A stretch of 64,000 nucleotides of DNA from Bacteroidales bacterium (GTDB taxonomy: Bacteria > Bacteroidota > Bacteroidia > Bacteroidales > UBA932). The stretch lies in the NCBI GenBank assembly GCA_017509755.1, contig JAFWOY010000010.1, positions 1-64,000 on the forward strand, given 5' to 3'. Of the stretch, positions 36,141-44,582 are shown one piece after another. The notes beneath the pieces are model-generated. The model saw only the letters and a list, made by a program, of their open reading frames with translations. It did not search any database and was not told where the DNA came from. The position numbers and the translations under genes are program-made. Each line of letters starts with the position of its first letter. The stretch's first letter is position 1.

Positions 36141-37985
36141 TCAGAACTTGAAGATATCTTTGACCAGATAATGGAGATACATTTCCAGGTTGGTGTAACG
36201 CCCGTTCTTGTCGAGCGTCTTCGTCACACCGTCGGCTGCGGAGGACTTGTTGAGTCCCGCCGAATCCTCAAACCAGTCCGGCATGCCGTCGCCGTCGGTA
36301 TCGGTCACTTTGGCCAGTTCTTCGGCCGAAGCGGTGTAGGCGGGCCAGCCACCGGCATCTTCCTGCGAGTCGATGATGCCGTTGGTGGAGCCGTTGCTTC
36401 CCTTGGCGGACCAGGATCCCTTTTTCACTTCATCTGCGATGCGGGCATCCACCTTGTCTCTGGACAGGCTGGCGCCCGCACGGGCCAGCACACGCTCATA
36501 GGCATCCTGAGCGGACTGCAGGTCGAACTTGCTGCCATTGGACGAGATGTCAAACCGACTTTCCGACTTGATGACGGCTATCTCGACGGAAGTCTTGGGA
36601 TGGATTCCCTGCCAGTTGTCCTCGTTGACCCCTGCGATCAAGTCGCTGTAATTGGCGTTGGCCACCTGCCCGTCAAAATAGTTGCCGGCCACATAGAATT
36701 TGCCCCAAAGGTTCACCGGGTTGATGTCGTCGCTCGACGTACGGGACACGTAGGGCTGGAAGATGCGGTTGACCAGTGATTTCTTCGTCACGGTCGAGGC
36801 ACCCGGTTTATAATAGTTGTTGATAAAATTGTAAGAGCCGCCCTCCCCGGCATAACCGCCGTCGGTCGGACCCCAGTTGTAGAATACATTGTTGGCAAGC
36901 TCCACTTTCTCGATTTCCGGCATCCCCGTATAACGGCTTCCGCAAAGACGGGGCGTACGGGAAGAGTGATGTGCCAGCAGATTGTGGTGGAAAGTCGCCT
37001 TGTGGCCGCCCCAGATGCCACCGTAACCGTGGGCTCCTTTCGGGTGTTTCGAATTATTGAGGCTCTCGCTGAGGATGCACCACTGCATCGTAAAATCGTC
37101 GTTGTCGTAGAAAGAGGCGCACTCATCCATGCACCAGCTCATCGAACAGTGGTCCAGGATGATATTCTTGTGGTTTCGGCCCCAGATGCAGTCTTCCTGC
37201 CCGGCGACTTTGTCGCCCAGGCGGAAGCGGACAAAACGGATGATCACATTGTCCGCCGCATTCTGAACGGTATAATTGGCGATACAGATGCCACCGCCCG
37301 GGGCTGTCTGTCCGGCGATCGTCACATCCCCTTTCGAGATGTTCAAGCCGGACTTGAGTTCAATGACGCCGGCCACGTCGAAGACGATGGTTCGTGGTCC
37401 TGACTGGCCGAGGGCATACCGGAGCGATCCCTTGGAATTGTTGTCTTCCAGCGTCGTGACATGATAGACCGTGCCTCCCCTGCCCCCCGTCGTGAACATG
37501 CCACAGCCTTCGGCACCCGGAAAAGCGCGGACCAGGCCGTCTTCCTCCGAAGCAGGGATCAAGAAGTCCTCATAGGAGATAGTGGCGGGTCCCGGTGTCG
37601 GCGGCTGAGGCGGCTCAGGAATCGATTCGGTTCTAGCGGTCAGATTGCCGGACCAGGCCGAGGCCCCTGCCGCAGAAACCGCGCGGACCGCAAACTGATA
37701 ATCCGTGCCGGCCGTCAGGCCTGAGACCGTCACATTGCGTCCGCTCACGGAACCAGCTTGGACCTGCGAGCCTCCCTGCAGCAATTTCCAGTCATACGAT
37801 GTCGCACCGGTGACAGGGGACCACTGAAAGGTCAGGGACGTCTCGGTCGCGTTATGCACCAGAATACCGGTAGGAACGGAAGGGGCGGTCGGCTCCGGCT
37901 CAGGTTTGGGGCGGTCGCATGCCACAGCCAGCCCGAAGGTTGCGAGCAGCAGGAGCATCCATTGCAAGCCTTGGGTTTTCATCAT
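36141..37985 (-). CDS. Pectate lyase, PL1 family, with N-terminal FN3 domain
   Basis: 614 residues. Lipobox VAC, a Pro/Glu-rich linker (DRPKPEPEPTAPSVPTG), one FN3 domain (about 35-120) and a PL1 parallel beta-helix (about 140-520). Landmarks are FPGAEGCGMFTTGGRGG, DHCSMSWCMDECAS, and HHSSRTPRLCGSRY, where the Arg is at the catalytic base position of PL1. It cleaves de-esterified homogalacturonan by beta-elimination at the cell surface, producing the unsaturated ends that GH105 and KduI handle. Its start overlaps the GH105 stop by four bases. Confidence 0.9.
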   Translation of the reverse strand: MMKTQGLQWMLLLLATFGLAVACDRPKPEPEPTAPSVPTGILVHNATETSLTFQWSPVTGATSYDWKLLQGGSQVQAGSVSGRNVTVSGLTAGTDYQFAVRAVSAAGASAWSGNLTARTESIPEPPQPPTPGPATISYEDFLIPASEEDGLVRAFPGAEGCGMFTTGGRGGTVYHVTTLEDNNSKGSLRYALGQSGPRTIVFDVAGVIELKSGLNISKGDVTIAGQTAPGGGICIANYTVQNAADNVIIRFVRFRLGDKVAGQEDCIWGRNHKNIILDHCSMSWCMDECASFYDNDDFTMQWCILSESLNNSKHPKGAHGYGGIWGGHKATFHHNLLAHHSSRTPRLCGSRYTGMPEIEKVELANNVFYNWGPTDGGYAGEGGSYNFINNYYKPGASTVTKKSLVNRIFQPYVSRTSSDDINPVNLWGKFYVAGNYFDGQVANANYSDLIAGVNEDNWQGIHPKTSVEIAVIKSESRFDISSNGSKFDLQSAQDAYERVLARAGASLSRDKVDARIADEVKKGSWSAKGSNGSTNGIIDSQEDAGGWPAYTASAEELAKVTDTDGDGMPDWFEDSAGLNKSSAADGVTKTLDKNGRYTNLEMYLHYLVKDIFKF

Positions 37986-39247
37986 CTCTCGTATTCCAAC
38001 GCAGCCCAGATCAGCGGACCGATGCCCTTGGGATCGTTGCTGCGTACTTTTTCGTGAATATAATAGTCGTAATCTCCGCGCCGGTTCTCTTTGCCGCCCA
38101 AACCGGCTACCTCACAGCACTGGTTCAGGTCCACAAGTCCTTCCTCGTCCCGCGTGACAAAGGTCTTCAGCATTTTCCGATAGGCAGCCCGGGCGTACTT
38201 TCTGACGCCTACATAGCCGAGCCGGGAGCCTTTGAGCATGGAATAGACGAACATCGCACTGGCCGTCGCTTCCACGTAATTGCCTTCAGCGCCCGGACGG
38301 TCGAGCACCTGGTACCACATGCCGGTCTTGGAATCGGCATAATGCGGCAGGACCTCGACAAGCTGGCGGAAGATGGCCAGCATCGCATCCCGGCCCGGCG
38401 TGTCTTCCGGCATCGTGGGCAGCACATCCACCAGGGCCATCATATACCAGCCCAGGGCACGCCCCCAGGCATGGTCGGACTGGCCGGTTTCGGGATTACA
38501 CCAGAACATCTCGTGGGAGGAATCCCAGGCGTGACGGTACAATTGGGTGGCAGGATCATAGGTGTGTTCGGCTACGATGAGGAATTGCCTGGCGATGTCT
38601 GCAAAGCAGGCGGCCTTGAGGCTGTCAGGGGCGAAGCGGGCCGTGTATTCGGCATAAAAGGGCTGCGCCATATAGAGACCGTCGAGCCACATCTGCTGGG
38701 GATAGATCTGCTTGTGCCAGAAGCCGTCTTCCGGGGTACGGGGCTGTTCCTGGATCTGCTCAAAGAGCCGGTCCATCGCGAGGCGGTACTTTTCTTTATG
38801 GGTCAGGTCGTACAGCTGGATAAGGGTGCGGCCGGGGCAGATATGGTCGGTGGAATAATTGGTTTTCTTGTAATTGACGCCGATGGTGCCGTCTTCGGAT
38901 ATAATAGCATCGTACCAGGCGTCCACATATGTCAGGACTTCGTCCATCGAACGGGCTCCTTGGCTCTGGTATTTCATTCCAGGGCCAGAAAAATGGCCCT
39001 GGCCTGAAATACCACCCGCCATTGCGCCCTTATCACCCACGGCTAAATCCAGAAAAGCTTTGAGTTCCAGACCCGTGGTGTAGTTCCATTTCAGGGCTCC
39101 TTCCAGGCCGTCGATGTGGGCGGCGGTGGGATTGCGCTGCATCTCGCTGCACATCACTTCATAAGACAGCGGTGCCTTGGCCGTACATCCGGCCAAGGCT
39201 GACAGCACGACGGCTGCTTCAATCAGGAATCGGGTTGTTCGTTTCAT
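37982..39247 (-). CDS. GH105 unsaturated galacturonyl/rhamnogalacturonyl hydrolase with palindromic in-frame insert
   Basis: 421 residues, lipobox LAGC. An alpha6/alpha6 barrel: WNYTTGLELKAFLDLA, PGRTLIQLYDLT, QPRTPEDGFWHKQIYPQQMW followed by LDGLYMAQPF (the Asp is the expected acid), AWGRALGWYMMALVDVLP. It removes the 4,5-unsaturated uronate from pectin fragments. Residues about 72-100 (ISGQGHFSGPGMKYQSQGAR in the middle) interrupt the usual short loop after the first helix and are encoded by a palindromic repeat at 38968-39013. Translation is coupled to both neighbours by ATGA overlaps. Without the insert the length would be typical. Confidence 0.9.
   Translation of the reverse strand: MKRTTRFLIEAAVVLSALAGCTAKAPLSYEVMCSEMQRNPTAAHIDGLEGALKWNYTTGLELKAFLDLAVGDKGAMAGGISGQGHFSGPGMKYQSQGARSMDEVLTYVDAWYDAIISEDGTIGVNYKKTNYSTDHICPGRTLIQLYDLTHKEKYRLAMDRLFEQIQEQPRTPEDGFWHKQIYPQQMWLDGLYMAQPFYAEYTARFAPDSLKAACFADIARQFLIVAEHTYDPATQLYRHAWDSSHEMFWCNPETGQSDHAWGRALGWYMMALVDVLPTMPEDTPGRDAMLAIFRQLVEVLPHYADSKTGMWYQVLDRPGAEGNYVEATASAMFVYSMLKGSRLGYVGVRKYARAAYRKMLKTFVTRDEEGLVDLNQCCEVAGLGGKENRRGDYDYYIHEKVRSNDPKGIGPLIWAALEYER
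38968..39013. repeat. Palindromic repeat inside the GH105 gene
   Basis: Arms 38968-38986 and 38995-39013 (17 of 19 bases paired) enclose the loop agaaaaat. The element is flanked by ctct on the left and accacccg on the right, exactly as in the intergenic copy at 43902-43946, whose loop is also agaaaaat-based. The reading frame of GH105 runs straight through it. Confidence 0.75.
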
Positions 39248-40926
39248 CGGTTGTCGTAGGGATTCCAGACGATGCCGTCCTGCGGCTGGTACATCACTTT
39301 TTCAAAAGTATAGGCCGCTGCCTGTTTGGCGCTGAGTTGGCGGGCCCATTTCACGCGCTTGCCTTCCGCGCCGGGACCGTAGTTCTGGTATTCAGCGTAA
39401 TAGGAATTCTTCTTGGTGTCGGGCTTCCCCTCTTTTTCCCAGTCATGCCAGCCTTCCGGCAGGATATGGGAGCCCAGTTCGCAGTGGATGAAGACCGTCT
39501 TGGCATACGCGCCCCACGGCCGGCCGAGATAGCACTTGTCGATGCCCGGGGCGGCTGTCAGTCTGCAATCCTTGAAAACATAGCCGTAAGGCTGGCCCTC
39601 GAAGGTAGAAGCGGCCGTCACGTAGCTGTTCTTCTTGCTATGGATCGTGCAGCGCTCGAAGTAAGCGATGCTCGGACCGAAGATGAAATCCGTCGTACCT
39701 TCGATGTAGCATTCCAGGTAGTAGTTGCGCTTGATGCCGCCGTCCTTGCCGTAGCGGCCGTAGGTATAGAGCGTGTCCTGGTTGCCGATGAAGCGGCATT
39801 TGTGGAAGAAGAGGAAGTCGCCGTCGGTGAAAACCGCCACGGCCTGGCCGATGGGTTTTCCCTCGCCTGCCGTATTCTCGAAGGTCAGGTTCTCAAAGGT
39901 GATGTAGCTGGCGTGCACATAGAGCGTGGCGCTGCCGGATGTTCCCACCTTGAAATCGAAACCGGGCCAGATCTGCTCCGCATATTTACCGTGGGTAATC
40001 ACGGTCTGTTCAGCATCCTCGCCCTGGATGTGGATCCGGAACTTGTTGTGGGGAATCGTCACCATCTCCTGATACACACCCTTGCGGACGTAAATGGTCG
40101 TGATGCGCTCGTGGCTGTAATCGGGCACGGCATTGATGGCTTCCTGCACCGTGAAGTAATCACCGTGGCCGTCAGGCGAGACGACGATGTCGTAGCGGGT
40201 CAGGTGCTGTGCCAGCTCCGGAAGCTGGGCGCGGATCTTGTCGCAAATGATCTCGGTCACTTTGCGGGCGCCGGCCGCCACCGTATGGGTATTGTCTTCC
40301 TTGCCATCCGGGGCGCAAGCGTATTTGCCGGGCGCCAGGTGCATGAAATAAGGGCGGGAAGCCTCATCTCCCAATCCTTCAATCCAGTCGAGGGTGGCGG
40401 TGGTAATGTCGAGCAGGGGCACATTGAATTCTTCAGCAACCTGTTGCATGGCTGCCGGATAGTCGGTATGGCAGTTCCGGTCGAGCTGGCCATCCTTGAA
40501 CCAGCGGCGCGCCACCGGGGTCAGGAGCACGGGCTTGCAGCCGGCATCAAGGGCCGTGCGGACAAAGGTCCGCAGGTTGTCCTGATAGGCGCCGAATGCG
40601 GGGGCATAACGCTCTGGATCATCCGCCTTGGCGTCATTGTGGCCGAACTGGATGAACACCCAGTCGCCGGGCTTGAGGTTGGCCTTGACCTGGTCCCAGA
40701 GGCCGCGGTCGATAAAACTCTTGGTGCTGCGGCCGTTCTGCGCGTAGTTGTGTACCTGGATGTCCTTATCCAGGAAGTTCTGGAACATCATCCCCCATCC
40801 GCGCTCGGGGTTCCCTTTCGAAAGGTCTTTTTCGGCCATGGTGGAATCGCCCATCAGGTGCACGGTGGTAAAGGAAGAGCAGAGCAGCCAGAAGGCTGAC
40901 AGGAAAAGGAGGCTGTAACGTTTCAT
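39244..40926 (-). CDS. Fused rhamnogalacturonan acetylesterase (CE12) and pectin methylesterase (CE8)
   Basis: 560 residues with a type I signal peptide. The N-terminal SGNH hydrolase (about 22-240, CE12-like) has the nucleophile Ser in VHLMGDSTMAEK, NGRSTKSF, FGHND and the Asp/His pair in EDNTHTVA. The C-terminal pectin methylesterase (about 255-540) keeps every CE8 motif: GQAVAV, QDTLY, GTTDFIFG and LGRPWG. One polypeptide therefore can remove acetyl and methyl esters from pectin, which is needed before the lyase and polygalacturonase can work. It overlaps GH28 and GH105 by four bases each. Confidence 0.92.
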   Translation of the reverse strand: MKRYSLLFLSAFWLLCSSFTTVHLMGDSTMAEKDLSKGNPERGWGMMFQNFLDKDIQVHNYAQNGRSTKSFIDRGLWDQVKANLKPGDWVFIQFGHNDAKADDPERYAPAFGAYQDNLRTFVRTALDAGCKPVLLTPVARRWFKDGQLDRNCHTDYPAAMQQVAEEFNVPLLDITTATLDWIEGLGDEASRPYFMHLAPGKYACAPDGKEDNTHTVAAGARKVTEIICDKIRAQLPELAQHLTRYDIVVSPDGHGDYFTVQEAINAVPDYSHERITTIYVRKGVYQEMVTIPHNKFRIHIQGEDAEQTVITHGKYAEQIWPGFDFKVGTSGSATLYVHASYITFENLTFENTAGEGKPIGQAVAVFTDGDFLFFHKCRFIGNQDTLYTYGRYGKDGGIKRNYYLECYIEGTTDFIFGPSIAYFERCTIHSKKNSYVTAASTFEGQPYGYVFKDCRLTAAPGIDKCYLGRPWGAYAKTVFIHCELGSHILPEGWHDWEKEGKPDTKKNSYYAEYQNYGPGAEGKRVKWARQLSAKQAAAYTFEKVMYQPQDGIVWNPYDNR

Positions 40927-42386
40927 AAGGTTTCGCCGTTGACGACTACGTGATCGAAAGTGATGTTTTCTGCGAAGTGGACTTCCGCACCTTTATTCGC
41001 GGTGAAGCGGCTGTCTTTGAACGCGATATTGCGCACCGGCATTTCCGGGAGGCCATTCACGAAAACAGCCTGGTCGGCACCGTTGCAGAGGATGTCGGAG
41101 AAATGCATGTCGCGGAATTCGGGCGTGGTTTCATCCACAGGCTGGATATCGGATTTCCCGTCATTCTGCATATCGGAAGCAGCCACGCCGGCATAATAGA
41201 GGTTGAAGATCACACCGTAGGAGACGATGTCCTTCATATAGATATGGTCACACCAGATGTCTTTCACGACACCGCCGCGACCGCGGGTACTCTTGAAGCG
41301 CAGGCCCACATCCGTGCCGATGAAACGGCAATCCGTCACGCGGATATTCTCCACGCCGCCCGACATCTCGCTACCCACCACGAAACCGCCATGCCCGTGA
41401 TAGACCGTACAGTCGGCAATGATGAGGTTGCGGCACTTGCGGGCGTGCCGGCGGCCGTCGGCATCCTTGCCGGATTTGATGCAGATGGCATCATCGCCCA
41501 CGTCGAAGGAGGAACGGGTCAGGATTACGTTTTCGCAGGCCTCGATGTCGATACCGTCGCCATTGGCCGAATAGTGCGGATTGCGAACCGTGATGTCCCG
41601 GATAACCACGTCTTTGCACCAGAGCGGATGGAGATTCCAGCAAGGCGAATTCTGGAACGTGCAATCCTCTATTAATACGCGCTCGCACGCGCGAAGGGAC
41701 ACAAGCACGGGTCGCAGGAATGTCTTGATCTCGTTCTCATCAAGGGAAGGATCGGGATAGTTGAGGCTGCCGGCCGTCGCACGGGCCTTGGCGTACCCTT
41801 CATCCGGGAACCACACACTGCCGTCTTCGGAAAGGAGGCCGCCACGGGCAGTGATGGCTTTCCACTGGTCGGAAGAAACCTTGCGTTTCTTCACTTCGCG
41901 CCAGGCATCCCCGCTCCCGTCGATGATGCCCCCGCCGGTGATGGCGATATCATGGGCGTCTTCCGCATGGATCGGAGAAAGGCAGCGGCGTACATCGAGG
42001 CCTTCGAAGTTGGTATCGATGATTGGATAGAGATCCTGATCGGTACTGAAAACAAGAAGGGCACCCCGCTCGACATGCAGGTCAATATGACTTTGCAGGC
42101 CGATCGGTCCGGTCAGCCAGATTCCGGCCGGAACGACCAGGCGGCCGCCGCCTTGTTTCGACAGCGCGTCGATGGCGTTGGCAAAAGCTTCGGTATTGAG
42201 GGTGCTGCCGTCACCGACCCCGCCGAAATCAACAAGCGAAACACTGCGGGCAGGGATGGACGGGAGGGAGACGCGGGGCATCTCAAAAGGGAGGCCCTTG
42301 TACAGGGAGTCCAGGTCGGTACCTTTTTCGCCCGCACAAGCGGCTGCAAGGGCGATTGTGGAGAGGAGGACGGCGATTTTTCTCAT
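40923..42386 (-). CDS. Polygalacturonase, GH28 family
   Basis: 487 residues with lipobox LAAAC. A right-handed beta-helix with complete GH28 catalytic motifs: SANGDGIDIE, FDVGDDAICIKSG, GHGGFVVGSEMSGG and LRFKSTRGRGG. It hydrolyses alpha-1,4-galacturonan, endo or exo not decided. It is the first gene of the pectin operon, starting 26-32 bases after a consensus -7 element and about 55 bases from the nearer LacI-type operator half. Confidence 0.93.
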   Translation of the reverse strand: MRKIAVLLSTIALAAACAGEKGTDLDSLYKGLPFEMPRVSLPSIPARSVSLVDFGGVGDGSTLNTEAFANAIDALSKQGGGRLVVPAGIWLTGPIGLQSHIDLHVERGALLVFSTDQDLYPIIDTNFEGLDVRRCLSPIHAEDAHDIAITGGGIIDGSGDAWREVKKRKVSSDQWKAITARGGLLSEDGSVWFPDEGYAKARATAGSLNYPDPSLDENEIKTFLRPVLVSLRACERVLIEDCTFQNSPCWNLHPLWCKDVVIRDITVRNPHYSANGDGIDIEACENVILTRSSFDVGDDAICIKSGKDADGRRHARKCRNLIIADCTVYHGHGGFVVGSEMSGGVENIRVTDCRFIGTDVGLRFKSTRGRGGVVKDIWCDHIYMKDIVSYGVIFNLYYAGVAASDMQNDGKSDIQPVDETTPEFRDMHFSDILCNGADQAVFVNGLPEMPVRNIAFKDSRFTANKGAEVHFAENITFDHVVVNGETL

Positions 42387-42417
42387 CGGTTGCGGACAGA
42401 ATAGGATTTTGCGACTA

Positions 42418-42425
42418 CAAATGTA
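42418..42425 (-). promoter_or_regulatory. -7 element of the pectin operon
   Basis: CAAATGTA on the plus strand is TACATTTG on the minus strand, an exact TAnnTTTG match, 32 bases ahead of the GH28 start codon. The operator at 42440-42462 lies immediately upstream, about where the -33 region falls. Confidence 0.65.
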
Positions 42426-42439
42426 GTAAAACTTTTTAA

Positions 42440-42517
42440 TTTCCGTGTACGGTAACGGAAATAATTTTCAACAATTTATGTTCATAAGTTTCCGATTTCC
42501 GTTACCGTGCACGAAAA
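42440..42517. promoter_or_regulatory. Inverted pair of probable LacI-type operators
   Basis: Two 23-base sites, 42440-42462 and 42495-42517, are inverted copies with 21 matches. The shared core reads cggtaacggaaat in one orientation and atttccgttaccg in the other. Each also holds a near-palindromic ccgtgtacgg/ccgtgcacga, in keeping with LacI-family half-site symmetry around a central CG or TGCA. The centres are 55 bases apart. They lie between the divergent pectin operon and the LacI-type gene, next to both predicted -7 elements. Confidence 0.65.
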
Positions 42518-42542
42518 ATTTGCGGATTTCGTTTTTTTTATG

Positions 42543-42550
42543 TAGACTTG
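42543..42550 (+). promoter_or_regulatory. Possible -7 element of the LacI-type regulator
   Basis: TAGACTTG is one base off TAnnTTTG and lies 20 bases before the ATG at 42570. Confidence 0.4.
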
Positions 42551-42569
42551 CAAGTGCAAACGTACCCCC

Positions 42570-43622
42570 ATGGCGCAGAAAGAACCCATCACCATCCTGG
42601 ACATCGCCCGTCATACCGGCCTCTCAAAAGGGACGGTCGACCGTGTCCTGCACAACCGGGGCGAGGTTTCCCGGAAGAGTTTCGACAAGGTCATGCAGGC
42701 CATCCAGAAATTAGGCTACGAGCCCAATGTCTATGCCTCCATGTTGGCTTCGCACCGGCATTGTACGCTCGTTGTCCTGATTCCCGCCGCAGAGCCGGGC
42801 ACATTCTGGGACATTTCGCGCCGGGGCATTGAAAAGGCAAGTGAGCTGACGCACAGGCTTGGTGCGGAAGTCACGCTGGTCACCTACGCGCAGTACGACG
42901 TGCAATCGTTCCGAGATGCTTGTGAACGGGTTCTGTCAATGAAACCGGACGGGGTTGTCCTGGCCCCTATGTATCGCGATGAATCGCTGGCGCTGACGGC
43001 CCATCTCAAAGAATCAGGCATCCCGTATGTCTATATCGACTCCAAATTGGAAGAAGACGACTATCTCGCCTATTTCGGCATGCCGATGCAGAAGAGCGGG
43101 TATTTGTGTGCGGACCTGCTCACCCAGGGCCGCCGCATCCCGAGCGTCCTGGTCGTCCGGATCCAGCGGCAAGATGCTTCGTATTACGATCCCAATGTCA
43201 CCCGGCGCGCCGGATTCACGGAGTACATGCTGGCCAACAATCCGGAATGCAGCATCCACTACCTGTTCATCGACCCTACCCATCCGGAACGGATCCGGGA
43301 CTCGCTGCTGGATTTTTACAAGACGCACCCGGAAGTCCGCAACCTGGTCATGTTCAATTCCCGGGTCTATCTGATCGCGCCTTACCTGGAGGAATGCGGG
43401 CTGAAAGAGATGCGCATCATCGGCTTCGACAATCTGGACGCCAACGTGGATGCGCTTCGGCGCGGCATCGTGACGATGCTCATCGCCCAGCGCCCGGACG
43501 AGCAAGTCAGCCTCGCCATCGAGGCGCTGACCGACTTCATCCTGCTGAAAAAGTTGCCGGAGTCCCGGGACCATTTCATGCACATGGACATCCTCACCCG
43601 TTACAACGTCGAGAATTACTGA
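42570..43622 (+). CDS. LacI-family transcriptional regulator of the pectin locus
   Basis: 350 residues. The N-terminal helix-turn-helix (about 5-55) reads ITILDIARHTGLSKGTVDRV with hinge NRGEVSRKSFDKVMQAI. A periplasmic-binding-protein-like sensor domain follows (about 62-350), starting CTLVVLIPAAEPGTFWDISR. It is divergent from the pectin operon, with a strong inverted operator pair between. The inducer is presumably a uronate catabolite such as KDG or a galacturonide, which cannot be read from the sequence. Confidence 0.9.
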   Translation: MAQKEPITILDIARHTGLSKGTVDRVLHNRGEVSRKSFDKVMQAIQKLGYEPNVYASMLASHRHCTLVVLIPAAEPGTFWDISRRGIEKASELTHRLGAEVTLVTYAQYDVQSFRDACERVLSMKPDGVVLAPMYRDESLALTAHLKESGIPYVYIDSKLEEDDYLAYFGMPMQKSGYLCADLLTQGRRIPSVLVVRIQRQDASYYDPNVTRRAGFTEYMLANNPECSIHYLFIDPTHPERIRDSLLDFYKTHPEVRNLVMFNSRVYLIAPYLEECGLKEMRIIGFDNLDANVDALRRGIVTMLIAQRPDEQVSLAIEALTDFILLKKLPESRDHFMHMDILTRYNVENY

Positions 43623-43637
43623 CGGTTGACACTTTCA

Positions 43638-43883
43638 GGTGCCGCTGTTGGGTGCCGCTGTTGGGTGCCGCTGTTGGGTGTCGGTGTCGGGTGTCGGTGT
43701 CGGGTGTCGGTGTCGGACACTGTTCTCGGGCACCACTGCCGAGTACCTTTGTCGGATGCAGATGCCGGACGTCGCTATCGGCCTATCCGCCCGGTTCCGC
43801 AGCTATGCGATGTTGTCGGATGTCGTTATCGGACGCCGTTGTCGGAAACAGCTGTCGGACGCCGCTGTCGGACGCCGCTGTAA
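43638..43883. repeat. Degenerate 13-bp tandem repeat (about 19 units)
   Basis: Units of 13 bases run from 43638: three copies of ggtgccgctgttg, three of ggtgtcggtgtcg, then increasingly varied units that keep a (t/c)cg ending, such as gatgtcgttatcg and gacgccgctgtcg. One 25-base stretch (43794-43818) has lost a base. Because 13 is not a multiple of three, the same pattern reads in all frames, so the short ORFs over it are not genes. Confidence 0.85.
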
Positions 43884-43946
43884 GTCGCTCCGCTGCGCTC
43901 TGGGTTTTCGTTCCAGGGCAGAAAAATGCGCCTGGAACGAAAACCC
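43884..43946. repeat. Palindromic repeat with 16-bp perfect stem
   Basis: gggttttcgttccagg (43902-43917) and cctggaacgaaaaccc (43931-43946) pair perfectly around a 13-base loop. The left flank gtcgctccgctgcgctct (43884-43901) recurs, inverted, near 55490-55514. The same element with compensating changes is inserted in the GH105 gene. After lacI it may serve as a transcription stop. Confidence 0.75.
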
Positions 43947-44010
43947 ACCCGTTCCGCTTTGCTTCCAGTAATCATGATGCGGCAAGCGGATATCCTTCGC
44001 TTTAACTTTC

Positions 44011-44125
44011 GCCGCGACAGGATTGCAGTGTGCCATCCGGTCCTGTCGCGGCATCGTTTTGGGCAGATGTGTCCTATTTCCTGCCACGACAGGATCCAGA
44101 AGGTCTTCCGTATCCTGTCGCGGCA
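44011..44125. repeat. Double-palindrome element, copy 1 (115 bp)
   Basis: Two hairpins in series. The first pairs gccgcgacagga (44011-44022) with tcctgtcgcggc (44041-44052). The second pairs cgacaggat with atcctgtcg (about 44086-44120). About 29 bases separate them. A homologous copy in opposite orientation lies at 51255-51370. Confidence 0.75.
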
Positions 44126-44196
44126 ACTATAGTCTTGTTTCGGACCTTTCTTCATTGCCCGCATACGCTTGCCGACAGTGTAACTTTCGATGTCGA

Positions 44197-44308
44197 CCAC
44201 AGAATGCATATATTGCTATCTACACGCATTCTGTGGCCACGGATCATGTCATATCGCCATCTATTCGGACACAGAATGCATCTAAGGTCGCGGAGGTTCA
44301 TTCTATGG
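44197..44308. repeat. Second double-palindrome element, different sequence
   Basis: ccacagaatgc (44197-44207) pairs with gcattctgtgg (44226-44236). A related hairpin follows, cacagaatgca (44270-44280) with cattctatgg (44299-44308). The build, two hairpins in series, parallels the 44011-44125 element but the sequence is unrelated. From 44309 to 44582 I see no gene or repeat, only a run of eight C near 44373-44380. Confidence 0.6.
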
Positions 44309-44582
44309 CCGACTCATAGTACGTTGCCATCCAGGTTCCATCATGCCCGGCTTCCCTTTTCCACGTCATGCTCCCCCCCCAACCGGACTTCGTATTACAG
44401 TCCGATTCGCTTCTCATTGACGATCGTTGATCTATCTGTAGCTCCGATATGCACATTCGGGTCCTCCTTCGACGCTTCGCCTTCTGCATCGGAAAACAGT
44501 CTTTTGGCTTAGCCTCATCCTCATCCAGGACTTTATTGGAAGATGAAACCAGCGAAAATCAGTTAGATCAATCCGAATTACT

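Noticed and set aside
43626..44005. Cys/Arg-rich ORFs over the 13-bp repeats
   Set aside because: The repeat period is not a multiple of three, and all three frames look alike. No ribosome site or signal is present.
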